A stretch of DNA of 64,000 bases from Siccirubricoccus phaeus (GTDB taxonomy: Bacteria > Pseudomonadota > Alphaproteobacteria > Acetobacterales > Acetobacteraceae). The translations under genes and the position numbers were made by a program. Below are positions 34,509 to 42,272 of the stretch, one piece after another. The notes under the pieces are model-generated. The model ran no database searches. It was not told the origin of the DNA and was given only the letters and a program-made list of their open reading frames with translations. The stretch lies in the NCBI RefSeq assembly GCF_008360935.1, contig NZ_SRXO01000001.1:248001-312000 (forward strand), given 5' to 3'. How positions within the stretch are numbered: position 1 is the first letter of the stretch; the number at the start of each line of letters is the position of its first letter.

Positions 34509-35066
34509 TCAGGCCGCCGCGCCGCGCTTGCCGCCGCGGCGCTCGGGCGTCGGGTCGTTGGCCGGCTCCCCGCCGCGGCCTTCCTGGATCGCCGCCGGGT
34601 TCACCTCGCTCTCGGCGAGCTGGCTCAGCTTCTCATCCGTCTCCTTCTCCTCCGCCAGCGTCTCCGCCAGCAGATCCGCCAGCTCCTGCTGGCCGCAGGC
34701 CTTGGCCAAAGCGGTCATGGTGCCGTAGGCGGCGATCTCGTAATGCTCCACGCGCTGCAGCCCGGCGATGATGACCGTATCCATCAGCGGGCCCTTGTCG
34801 TGGTCCTCCAGCTCGCCCTGGGCTTCCTCGATGATGCCGCGCATGCCCTCGCAGACCTTGCGGCCCGGGCGGGCGCCGGTCATCTCCAGCGCCTTCTCCA
34901 GCCGCTCCACCTGGGTCTCGGTCTGGTCGATATGCATCTGCACGGCGTCGCGCAGGGATTGGCTGCTGGCCTTCTTCTGCAGCCGCGCCATGGCGCGCAG
35001 CGCCTGCTTCTCCGCGCTGTAGGCGTCGCGGAGCTGTTCGGTCATGAGCTTGGTGATCTCGTCCAT
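34509..35066 (-). CDS. DUF892 (YciE/YciF) ferritin-like stress protein
   Basis: 185 residues. Four-helix ferritin-like domain with paired acidic helices: QLRDAYSAEKQALRAM, IDQTETQVERLEKAL, GLQRVEHYEIAAYGTM, LAETLAEEKETDEKLSQLAE. Family members are induced under general and osmotic stress and may bind iron. Tail EPANDPTPERRGGKRGAAA shares PANDPT with the catalase. Likely transcribed with the catalase downstream (146-base gap). Confidence 0.9.
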   Translation of the reverse strand: MDEITKLMTEQLRDAYSAEKQALRAMARLQKKASSQSLRDAVQMHIDQTETQVERLEKALEMTGARPGRKVCEGMRGIIEEAQGELEDHDKGPLMDTVIIAGLQRVEHYEIAAYGTMTALAKACGQQELADLLAETLAEEKETDEKLSQLAESEVNPAAIQEGRGGEPANDPTPERRGGKRGAAA

Positions 35067-35118
35067 GGGGGGCGTTCCTCGCCGGCGCGGCCGGGATGGC
35101 CGCGCGCTGCGCCCCTAA

Positions 35119-35146
35119 GCAACGGAACCGCCGCGGGTTGCTCGTT
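35119..35146 (-). promoter_or_regulatory. weak EcfG-type promoter candidate before DUF892
   Basis: On the gene strand GGAAC (35146-35142) and CGTT (35122-35119) match the -35 and -10 words of the alphaproteobacterial general-stress sigma factor, but the 19-base spacing is longer than the usual 16-17. The genes behind it (DUF892, Mn-catalase) are typical targets. Tentative. Confidence 0.25.
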
Positions 35147-35156
35147 CCTGTCGCGG

Positions 35157-36104
35157 TTACGCGCTGGCGGCGTCCAGCGCCGCCACCTCGGCCGGCGCCA
35201 GCTTCAGCGTCACGGCCCTGACCAGCTCGTCGAGCTGGGCGTCGCTGGTGGCGCTGGCGATCGGCGCCGTCACCGCCGGCTTGGCGAGCAGCCAGGCGAC
35301 GGCGACCTGGGCGGAGGTGGCGCCATGCGCCGCCGCCACCGCGGCCAGCGCGTCCAGCACCTTGTGGCCGCGCGGCGTCAGGTACTTGCCCATGTTGCCG
35401 CCGCGCTTGCTCTTGCCGAAATCCGCCTCGGACCGGTATTTGCCCGAAAGGAATCCCGCCGCCAGCGCGTAGTAGTTGATGACGCCGATCTGCTCCTGCT
35501 CGCAGAGCGGGCCGAGCCCGGCCTCGAATTCCGCGCGGTCCATCAGGTTATACAGGGGCTGCAGCGTCTCGTAGCGGGGCAGGCCGAGCCTCGCGCTGAC
35601 CGCCAGGGCCTCGGCAAGGCGGGGGGCGGTGTAGTTGGAGGCGCCGATGGCGCGCACCTTGCCGGCCTTGATGAGCCGGGCGAAGGCGTCCAGCGTCTCC
35701 TCCAGCGGCGTGTCCGGGTCGTCCTTATGCGCCTGGTAGAGGTCGACGTAATCGGTCCTGAGGCGCTTCAGGGAGGCGTCGATCTCCTCCTCGATCCAGG
35801 CGCGGGAGAGGCCCATGCGGCCATTGCCCATCTTCATCCCGACCTTGGTGAGGATCTTCACCTTGTCGCGGTTGCCGCGGCTGGCGAGCCAGGAGCCGAT
35901 GATGGTCTCGCTCTCGCCGCCCTGGTGGCCGGGCACCCAGTAGGAATAGACATCGGCCGTGTCGATGGCGTTGAAGCCGATCTCCACCAGCCGGTCGAGC
36001 AGGCGGTGGGAGGCGGCTTCGTCCACCGTCCAGCCGAAGATGTTGCCGCCGAAGATGATGGGCGGCACGGCGATGCCGGACCGGCCGAGCTGACGCTGTT
36101 CCAT
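35157..36104 (-). CDS. aldo/keto reductase
   Basis: 315-residue NADPH-dependent oxidoreductase with a TIM-barrel fold. Catalytic Asp48 and Tyr53 in AIDTADVYS, Lys in ILTKVGMKMG, His in YQAHKDD; NADPH end GASNYTAPR and IASATSDAQLDEL. Start ATG 36104 matches the conserved MEQRQLGRSGIAVPP; the longer frame runs into repeat D. Possibly detoxifies carbonyls given the stress genes downstream; substrate not predictable. Confidence 0.9.
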   Translation of the reverse strand: MEQRQLGRSGIAVPPIIFGGNIFGWTVDEAASHRLLDRLVEIGFNAIDTADVYSYWVPGHQGGESETIIGSWLASRGNRDKVKILTKVGMKMGNGRMGLSRAWIEEEIDASLKRLRTDYVDLYQAHKDDPDTPLEETLDAFARLIKAGKVRAIGASNYTAPRLAEALAVSARLGLPRYETLQPLYNLMDRAEFEAGLGPLCEQEQIGVINYYALAAGFLSGKYRSEADFGKSKRGGNMGKYLTPRGHKVLDALAAVAAAHGATSAQVAVAWLLAKPAVTAPIASATSDAQLDELVRAVTLKLAPAEVAALDAASA

Positions 36105-36208
36105 CTTGGCTCTCCCGTTCTGATCCGGGAAGCATGGCCGGTTGCGTCGGGGGCGTCGAGGGGCCGGTGTCCTGATTCCGCAGGCCGCAGGATGTCGGAC
36201 GCAGCCAT

Positions 36209-36413
36209 TGGAGCGTGATCGGTTGAGGTCGAATCGACCGAAACCGTGAATCACACGACCGAACAATGGGCTAGAGCGGGGGTGAGCGTAGCTCAACCGA
36301 TCCCGCTCTAGAGCAGATCGCCGGAGGGCGGCATCGCCCGGAGGCGTGAATCTGCTCTACCATCCATAAGCTAGAGCGGTTTCGCGCTGCACAGTCAGCG
36401 TGAAGCCGCTCTA
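36209..36413. repeat. D element plus inverted 105-bp double hairpin
   Basis: D3 (36209-36310) with complementary ends GAGCGTGATCGGTTGAGG / CTCAACCGATCCCGCTC, joined by CTAG to the G'-G double hairpin (36309-36413). The latter is the reverse complement of 4869-4973 with 104 of 105 bases identical by my reading. The right end CTA is the reversed TAG stop of the esterase gene. Confidence 0.9.
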
Positions 36414-37472
36414 GCGTTTGAACGACTGCAGCACCTGCCGCAACAGCCCCGGCTCCGGCGCCGGCCGCGCCACCCCCGCCCGGTCCACCTGGAACACCGC
36501 CGGCCGCGCCGGCGCCGCCAGGCCGAAGAATTCCGCAATGCCCTGCGTCGCCGGCACGCCGGCATCGAGGATGAAGGGCCCTGCCGCGCCGATGCCGCTG
36601 GCGGCGTCGATGGGCGCGCCATGCGCCAGCCCGGCCAGCTCATGCACCTCCACCGCCACCTGGCCGCTGGCGTTCCGCCAGCGCCGCAGGCTGTGCCCCG
36701 GCGCCGGCTCCAGCGTCTCCGGCGCTCCGTCCAGCCCGTGCAGCGCCCGCCATTGCGCGGCGATCGCCTCGGCATTGGCCGGGCGCACGGTGGCATCCGC
36801 CATGCCCTGCCACACCGCCACCCGCGGCCAGGGCCCGCGATGCGGCGAGGCCGCGCGCACCAGCGCCGCCCATTCCCCGGCCGGGCGGGGCCGGCCGGTC
36901 TGCATTGCCTCCAGCGCCTCCGGCAGGGAGGCCGCCGCGCCGTAAGGCAGGCCGGCGAGGATGGCGCCGGCGGCGAAGAGCTCCGGCGCCGTCGCCAGCA
37001 TCGCGCTCGCCATGGCGCCGCCGGCGGAAAGCCCGGTGACGAAGACGCGGGCGGGGTCCAGCTTCTGTCGCGCGACCAGATGGGCGACCGCCGCGCGGAT
37101 GCTCTCCGCCTCGCCGCCGCCGCGGCTGGTATCTTCCGGCTCGAACCAGTTGAAGCAGCGATTGGCGTTGTTCGCCGGCCGCTGCTCCGGCAGCAGCAGG
37201 GCAAAGCCCAGCCGGGCGGCGAGCAGCGCCCAGCCGGTGCCGGCGGCGAAGCCCGCGGCGTCCTGCAGGCAGCCATGCAGCGCCACCACCAGCGGGGCGC
37301 CGGGGGGCAGGTCGTCGGGCAGCGCCAGCCACATCTCCAGCGCCCCGGGATTGGGGCCGAAATTCTGCAGCCGGCGGAGCGGCGCAGCGGCGGGGTGGGC
37401 AACCGGCGCCGGCCGCGCCCGGGCGGTGCGCTCCCGGACGAGGTCGGCGAGGCGGCGATGCAGCTTGGCCAA
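36411..37472 (-). CDS. PHB-depolymerase-family esterase
   Basis: 353 residues, alpha/beta hydrolase of the Esterase_PHB/LpqC type. Seen: VVALHGCLQDAAGFA (oxyanion loop), nucleophile Ser149 in VTGLSAGGAM, a conserved Cys in NRCFNWFEPED, and GLAHGAPID near the C-terminus. No ATG fits the domain start; I take TTG at 37472 (reads MAKLHRRLADLVRE), which has GAGGA six bases upstream. The frame extends further but without homology-like sequence. No signal peptide, so it probably acts in the cytosol. Its TAG stop is the edge of the 105-bp repeat. Confidence 0.85.
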   Translation of the reverse strand: MAKLHRRLADLVRERTARARPAPVAHPAAAPLRRLQNFGPNPGALEMWLALPDDLPPGAPLVVALHGCLQDAAGFAAGTGWALLAARLGFALLLPEQRPANNANRCFNWFEPEDTSRGGGEAESIRAAVAHLVARQKLDPARVFVTGLSAGGAMASAMLATAPELFAAGAILAGLPYGAAASLPEALEAMQTGRPRPAGEWAALVRAASPHRGPWPRVAVWQGMADATVRPANAEAIAAQWRALHGLDGAPETLEPAPGHSLRRWRNASGQVAVEVHELAGLAHGAPIDAASGIGAAGPFILDAGVPATQGIAEFFGLAAPARPAVFQVDRAGVARPAPEPGLLRQVLQSFKR

Positions 37473-37633
37473 GGGAGGTCCTCTTCCTGCGGGATGGTCG
37501 GTGGACGTTCCCGGCGCGGCGCGCTGGCTGGATCCGGCTTCGCTGCACTGCAACATAAGGGTGTTCCCCGGCCCCGGCGCAACGGCAAGCGGTGATGAAC
37601 GTTTGGCGAACTCACCTCAGGGAGCAGCCAGGC

Positions 37634-37876
37634 ATGGCCAAGCGGCAGGACCACCACCCGGCGGAGAACCCGAAGCTCAACCCGGAGCCGGGCTCCAACA
37701 CGATCAAGGACCCGGAGGATTGGACGACGGGGGAGGAGGCGATGACCGGCGCCCAGGCCAGCTATCTGAAGACCTTGTCGGAGGAGGCGGGGGAGGAATT
37801 CGACCCCGGGCTGACCAAGGCCGAGGCGTCCCGCCGGATCGACGAATTGCAGGCCAGGACGGGGCGGGGGCGTTAG
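37634..37876 (+). CDS. DUF3072 protein
   Basis: 80-residue small acidic protein. DPEDWTTGEEAMTGAQASYL and FDPGLTKAEASRRIDELQ are the two conserved halves of DUF3072, common in plant- and soil-associated bacteria, function unknown. ATG at 37634. Its stop TAG (37874-37876) is the first codon-sized piece of B element 7, so the insertion lies exactly at the gene end. Confidence 0.88.
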   Translation: MAKRQDHHPAENPKLNPEPGSNTIKDPEDWTTGEEAMTGAQASYLKTLSEEAGEEFDPGLTKAEASRRIDELQARTGRGR

Positions 37877-38214
37877 TGTCCTGCCCGCTGCATTCGCCGG
37901 ATTTCCAGCGAACGCAGCGGGCAAGCGGGCCACTGAAAACGCAAGCTGGTGGCCCGAGGACGAAGTCCGCAAGATTTCGGAATCGGGCCACTGGTGTCCT
38001 GCCTGCGAAGTTCGCCGGATTTCCAGCGAACGCAGCGGGCAAGCAGGCCACTGAAAACACGAGCTGGTGGCCCGAGGACGAATTCCGCAGGACTTCGGAA
38101 GCGGAACACTGGAGCGGCTTCGCCTCGCCTGCGCTCGGCGAACCCGCTCTGGCCCTTTGTCCGGTCGCATTTTCCGAGGCGTCCGGCGATTCCACGGACC
38201 GGAAAATGCTCTGG
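37874..38214. repeat. two tandem B elements and a D element
   Basis: B7 (37874-37993) and B8 (37992-38112) are direct tandem copies about 119 bases long, sharing CTGG at the join (a CTAG changed by one base). D6 (38109-38214) follows, the reverse counterpart of 18459-18564. Tandem B copies are seen nowhere else in the window. Confidence 0.85.
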
Positions 38215-38292
38215 CTTCCACGAAGCCGCTGCGCGGCTCCGCCGGGCCCGCCGGGCTTTCACACAGCCCGAAGCGGCGAAGACGCTTTAGGG
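38215..38292. repeat. family H repeat, copy 1
   Basis: Contains GAAGCCGCTGCGCGGC and CACAGCCCGAAGCGGCGAAG, similar to 55880-55965 near the ftsB-like gene. Decayed hairpin. Confidence 0.5.
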
Positions 38293-38428
38293 CAGAGGCA
38301 GGTCTTGTCGCCCGTCGCCGTCAGCGGGGGCGGCGATTTCGTTACGGTGGGGTGGAATCCGGCGCCAAGCCATGCGTAAGCCGCATGCCGTATCGTGCTT
38401 CACCTGCGGAGAATTCTCTTTGCCCGAT

Positions 38429-38446
38429 TGCAAATGAGTGTTTGCA
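38429..38446 (+). promoter_or_regulatory. candidate operator before the CmcJ-like gene
   Basis: Inverted repeat TGCAAA-TGAGTG-TTTGCA in a locally AT-rich stretch, ending 33 bases before the ATG at 38480. Size and position suit a repressor site; no regulator gene is nearby to support it. Confidence 0.35.
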
Positions 38447-38479
38447 TCCCCTCCTGACCGGGATGGAGGAGCCAACGCC

Positions 38480-39331
38480 ATGAGCATCACCCTCGACCGC
38501 CCCATCGCTGACCGCACCGTGACCGCCGTGCTGAACTACCTGGCGCCCGTCCAGGGCCGCCCGCGCACCTACACCTTCCCGCCCCCCAACGGCGAGCCCC
38601 GCAGCAACGTGCTGCCGGAGCCGCATGAGGTGGTGATCCACGACGCCCGCCGCGCCGGCGAGGAATTCAGCCTGGACCGCCAGGGCTTCGCCTGGATCAA
38701 CGCCCCCACGGCGGTGGTGGATTTCGGCAACGAGGCGGAGATCCGCGAGACCTACTACCCGGAAAGCGAGGAGATCATCCGCCGCGCCACCGGCGCCGAC
38801 CGGGTGTTCATCTTCGACCACACGGTCCGCCGTCGCGTCCCGGGCCAGGAAGACTACCGCGATGGCGGGCCGCGCCAGCCGGCGACCCGCGTGCATGTGG
38901 ACCACACCGCCCGCTCCGGCCCGCAGCGCGTCCGCGACCTGCTGCCGGAGGAGGCGGAGGAGCTGCTCAAGGGCCGCGTGCAGGTGGTCAATCTGTGGCG
39001 GCCGATCCGCGGCCCGGTGCTGGACAGCCCGCTGGCCTTCGCCGATGCCCGCAGCTTCCCCTTCGAGGATTACGTGCCGACCGACCTCGTCTACCCGCAC
39101 CGGGTCGGCGAGACCTACAGCGTCCGCTACAACCCGGCGCATCGCTGGTTCTACGTGCCGGCGCTGCAGCGGGACGAGGCGCTGCTGATCAAATGCTATG
39201 ACAGCGAGACGGATGGCCGCGCCCGCTTCGTCGCCCATACCGCCTTCGTGGACCCGACCACGCCCGCCGATGCCCCGCCGCGCGAGAGCATCGAGCTGCG
39301 CACCCTGGTCTTCCACAAGCCCCGGGCGTGA
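38480..39331 (+). CDS. CmcJ/NvfI-family oxygenase
   Basis: 283 residues. Family blocks: AVLNYLAPVQGRPRTYTFPP, RVHVDHTARSGPQR, VNLWRPIRGPVLDSPLAFAD, VRYNPAHRWFYVP and EALLIKCYDS. The expected iron triad is His139/Asp141 plus a distal His (His221 or His253), as in Fe(II)/2-oxoglutarate oxygenases such as NvfI. CmcJ is known from cephamycin 7-methoxylation. GGAGGAG precedes the ATG. Followed by a mini-gene and a MetNIQ-type importer on the same strand, so it may act on the imported compound (inference). Confidence 0.87.
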   Translation: MSITLDRPIADRTVTAVLNYLAPVQGRPRTYTFPPPNGEPRSNVLPEPHEVVIHDARRAGEEFSLDRQGFAWINAPTAVVDFGNEAEIRETYYPESEEIIRRATGADRVFIFDHTVRRRVPGQEDYRDGGPRQPATRVHVDHTARSGPQRVRDLLPEEAEELLKGRVQVVNLWRPIRGPVLDSPLAFADARSFPFEDYVPTDLVYPHRVGETYSVRYNPAHRWFYVPALQRDEALLIKCYDSETDGRARFVAHTAFVDPTTPADAPPRESIELRTLVFHKPRA

Positions 39332-39429
39332 GGCCAGCCTCCGGCCTGGCGGAGCTGCTGCTCCGCCTGGCGCTGGCCGGCCTGGCGCTGGTCGCGCTGC
39401 TGCGGCTGAGCGGCCTGGCCATGCCGTGA
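39328..39429 (+). CDS. 33-residue single-membrane-helix protein
   Basis: GTG at 39328 overlaps the stop of the CmcJ-like gene as GTGA. Translation is VRPASGLAELLLRLALAG with a further Leu/Ala-rich helix (LALVALLRLSGLAMP), i.e. a short basic start and one hydrophobic segment. Too short to be sure; the tight overlap with its neighbour and position between oxygenase and transporter argue for a real gene. Confidence 0.4.
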   Translation: MRPASGLAELLLRLALAGLALVALLRLSGLAMP

Positions 39430-39448
39430 CTGCCTGGGTGAGTCGCGC

Positions 39449-40570
39449 GTGACCGCGATTGCGGTGGCGGAGGCAACCGGCTACCCAGCCGCGCCCTTAC
39501 GCCCCGAGACCATGCCTGATCCCGCCGCCCCCCCGGCCGTCGCCCCTGCGGTCGCGCTGACCGGCCTCCGCAAGCGCTTCGCCGCGGGCGGGGCGGTGGC
39601 GCTGGACGAGGTCTCGCTGCGGGTCGAGACGGGGGAGATCTTCGGCATCGTCGGCCGTTCCGGCGCCGGCAAATCCACCCTGATCCGCTGCGTGAACCTG
39701 CTGGAACGGCCGGATGCCGGCCAGGTGCAGGTGCTGGGCCAGGATCTGCTGGCGCTGGGGGAGGCCGGGCTGCGCCAGGCGCGGCGCGGCATCGGCATGG
39801 TGTTCCAGCATTTCAACCTGCATCACCGCCGGACGGTGGCGGAGAACATCGCCTTCTCGCTGGAGATCGCCGGCGCCACCCGCGCCGAGCGGCGCGCCCG
39901 GGTCGCGGAATTGCTGCCCCTGGTCGGGCTGGAGGCGAAGCGGGATGCCTATCCGGCGCAGCTTTCCGGCGGGCAGAAGCAGCGGGTCGGCATTGCCCGG
40001 GCGCTGGCTTCCGCCCCGCGCCTGCTGCTCTGCGACGAGGCGACCAGCGCCCTCGATCCCGAGACCACCGCCGAGATCCTGGCGCTGATCCGCGACCTGC
40101 GCGACCGGCTGGCGCTGACCGTGCTGCTCATCACCCATGAGATGGGGGTGGTGCAGGCCATCTGCGACCGGGTCGCCGTGATGGAGGCGGGGCGGATCAT
40201 CGAGCAGGGCCGGGTCTTCGACCTCTTCACCGCGCCGCGGGAGAAGGTGACGCGCCGCTTCGTCTCCGAGGTGATCGGCGATGCGGTGCCGCTGGCGGCG
40301 CTGGCCCGGCTGCCCGCGCCCCCGCCCGGACAGCGGCGCGTGCTGCTGCGCGTGCTGTTCCGCGGCCCGCATGCGACGCGGCCGGTGATCGGCGAGGCGG
40401 CGGCGCGCTACGGCATTGCGCTGAACATCCTCTCCGGCCGGATCGACGCCATCGCCGGCGAGCCCTTCGGCATCATGGTGCTGGCCGCCGAGGCGCCGCC
40501 CGAGGCGCTCGCCGCCTGCCTCGCCTGGATGCGCGGCCTCGGCCTTGCCGTGGAGGAGCTGGCGGCATGA
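39449..40570 (+). CDS. metN: methionine-type ABC transporter ATPase
   Basis: 373 residues. Walker A GRSGAGKST, HFNLHHRRTV Q-loop region, signature LSGGQKQRVGIARAL, Walker B LLLCDEATSALDPET, and a C-terminal NIL domain (VLLRVLFRGPHATRPVIGEA...) which in MetN binds methionine and inhibits transport. Start uncertain: GTG 39449 or ATG 39512; both leave the ATPase domain whole. The stop overlaps metI as ATGA. Substrate may be methionine or a relative. Confidence 0.9.
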   Translation: MTAIAVAEATGYPAAPLRPETMPDPAAPPAVAPAVALTGLRKRFAAGGAVALDEVSLRVETGEIFGIVGRSGAGKSTLIRCVNLLERPDAGQVQVLGQDLLALGEAGLRQARRGIGMVFQHFNLHHRRTVAENIAFSLEIAGATRAERRARVAELLPLVGLEAKRDAYPAQLSGGQKQRVGIARALASAPRLLLCDEATSALDPETTAEILALIRDLRDRLALTVLLITHEMGVVQAICDRVAVMEAGRIIEQGRVFDLFTAPREKVTRRFVSEVIGDAVPLAALARLPAPPPGQRRVLLRVLFRGPHATRPVIGEAAARYGIALNILSGRIDAIAGEPFGIMVLAAEAPPEALAACLAWMRGLGLAVEELAA

Positions 40571-41229
40571 GCTGGCTGACGCCCACCCTGCAGGATCTCC
40601 TGCTGGAAGCCTTCTGGGAGACGCTGGCGATGGTCGGCGTCAGCGCGGCGATCGCCGTCGCCATCGGGCTGCCCATCGCCCTGCTGCTGCATGTCACCGG
40701 CCGGGGCGGGCTCAGCCCGCTTCCCTGGCTGCACCGGCCGCTCGGCATCCTGGTGAATGCGGTGCGCTCCACCCCCTTCATCATCCTGATGGTGGCGATC
40801 ATCCCCTTCACCCGGCTGGTCGCCGGCACCTCCATCGGCACGGCGGCGGCCATCGTGCCGCTGGCGCTGGCCGCCACTGCCTTCCTCGCCCGGCTCTTCG
40901 AGAATGCGCTGCGCGAGGTGGATGGCGGGGTGGTGGAAGCCGCCCGCGCCATGGGCGCCAGCCGCATGCAGATCGTGTGGAAGGTGCTGGTGCCGGAGGC
41001 GCTGCCGGGGCTGATCGCCGCCGTCACCGTCGCGCTGGTGTCGCTCGTCGGCTTCTCCGCCATGGCCGGCGCGGTGGGGGGCGGCGGGCTTGGCGATCTC
41101 GGGATCCGCTTCGGCTATCAGCGCTTCATGCCGGAGGTGATGGCGACCGTCGTCCTGCTGCTGATCCTGTTCGTGCAGGGGCTGCAATCCCTGGGGGACT
41201 GGCTGGTGCGCCGCCTGTCCCGCCGCTGA
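40567..41229 (+). CDS. metI: methionine-type ABC transporter permease
   Basis: 220 residues, five membrane segments typical of MetI. Key block: LREVDGGVVEAARAMGASRMQ with the EAA-loop contacting the ATPase. Starts within the metN stop (ATGA) and is followed 17 bases later by the binding-protein gene. Complete importer with metN and metQ. Confidence 0.92.
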   Translation: MSWLTPTLQDLLLEAFWETLAMVGVSAAIAVAIGLPIALLLHVTGRGGLSPLPWLHRPLGILVNAVRSTPFIILMVAIIPFTRLVAGTSIGTAAAIVPLALAATAFLARLFENALREVDGGVVEAARAMGASRMQIVWKVLVPEALPGLIAAVTVALVSLVGFSAMAGAVGGGGLGDLGIRFGYQRFMPEVMATVVLLLILFVQGLQSLGDWLVRRLSRR

Positions 41230-41246
41230 CCCTCTGGAGACTGCCC

Positions 41247-42050
41247 ATGATCACCCGCCGCCCCCTGCTTCTCCTGCCGGCCCTGCTGCCTGGCCTCGCC
41301 GCGGCCCAGGGCGCCGAGCTGGGCACTGCCGCCCGGCCGGTCCGCGTCGGCGTCACCCAGGGCGTGCATGCCGAGACCTTCGAGAAGGTGCGGGAGAGGC
41401 TGGGCGCCCAGGGCTTCGCCACCCGTGCCGTGGAATTCGGCGATTTCATCCAGCCCAATGCGGCGCTGCAGGCGGGCGACCTGGACGCCAACGCCTATCA
41501 GCATTTGCCCTTCCTGGAGGCGCAGATCGCCCAGCGCCGCTACGATTTCGTCGCGGTGGGCAAGACGGTGCTGACGCTGATGGGCGTCTTCTCCCGCAAG
41601 CATGCCAGCATCGCCGCGCTGCCGCAGAATGGCCGCATCGCCATCCCCAACGACCCGACCAATGGCGGCCGCGCCCTGCTGCTGCTGGCCGAGGCCGGCG
41701 CCTTCAGGCTGCGCCCCGGCGTCGATCACCGCGCGACCATCGCCGACATCACGGAGAACCCGAAGCGGCTGCGCATCGTGGAGCTGGAGGCGGCCTCCAT
41801 CGTCCGCGCGCTGGAGGATGTGGACGCCGCCGCCATCACCGGCAATTTCGCCGTGCCGGCCGGGCTGAACCCGCTGCAGGACGCGCTGGCGCGGGAGAAT
41901 GAGCAGAGCGTCTATACCTGCCTCGTCGTGGTGCGCCGGGCGGATGCGGAAACGCCCTGGGCGAAGCGGCTGGCGGCGGGGTATCGCGACCCGGCGGTGA
42001 AGGAATTCGTCATCGCCCGCTTCGGCGGCGCGGTGATTGCGGGGGGGTGA
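41247..42050 (+). CDS. metQ: MetQ/NlpA-family substrate-binding protein
   Basis: 267 residues. Signal peptide MITRRPLLLLPALLPGLAAA, without a clear lipobox Cys, so secreted rather than lipidated as MetQ usually is. Family blocks: RVGVTQGVHAETFEKVRERL, DGDLDANAYQHLPFLE-like QAGDLDANAYQHLPF, IAIPNDPTNGGRALLLL and AAAITGNFAVPAGL. Ligand expected to be methionine or an analogue; CmcJ-like oxygenase upstream hints at an unusual one. Confidence 0.9.
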   Translation: MITRRPLLLLPALLPGLAAAQGAELGTAARPVRVGVTQGVHAETFEKVRERLGAQGFATRAVEFGDFIQPNAALQAGDLDANAYQHLPFLEAQIAQRRYDFVAVGKTVLTLMGVFSRKHASIAALPQNGRIAIPNDPTNGGRALLLLAEAGAFRLRPGVDHRATIADITENPKRLRIVELEAASIVRALEDVDAAAITGNFAVPAGLNPLQDALARENEQSVYTCLVVVRRADAETPWAKRLAAGYRDPAVKEFVIARFGGAVIAGG

Positions 42051-42061
42051 AGGGGCCCTGC

Positions 42062-42272
42062 CGATGGGGGCTCCGCCCCCAAACCCCCGGCAGAGGGCGC
42101 TGCCCTCCGCACGCCCGCCGGGGCCAGGACCTGGCCCCGGACCCCGGTCCGAGTCCTGCACCCGTGGGTCGAGCCTGCCGACCCTGGAGCGGGATCGCTC
42201 GCCGCCCTGGCTCATTGTCTGGTCGCGCGATCGACGGGTTCCGTCGCCTCGACCTCGACCGATCCCGCGTCA
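42062..42272. repeat. family C repeat followed by reversed family D repeat
   Basis: C block 42062-42184 (GGGGGCTCCGCCCCC hairpin, GGGGCCAGGACCTGGCCCC hairpin, CCCCGGTCCGAGTCCTG) then reversed D4 (42184-42272). D4's right edge reads TCA, the TGA stop of pdxA, in the place where other copies have TAG. The block separates the convergent metQ and pdxA genes. Confidence 0.8.

Noticed and set aside
39328-39520. SAM-type riboswitch ahead of the metN-like gene
   Set aside because: The gap is only about 20 bases and coding-like on both sides; there is no room or motif for a SAM-I or SAM-II aptamer.
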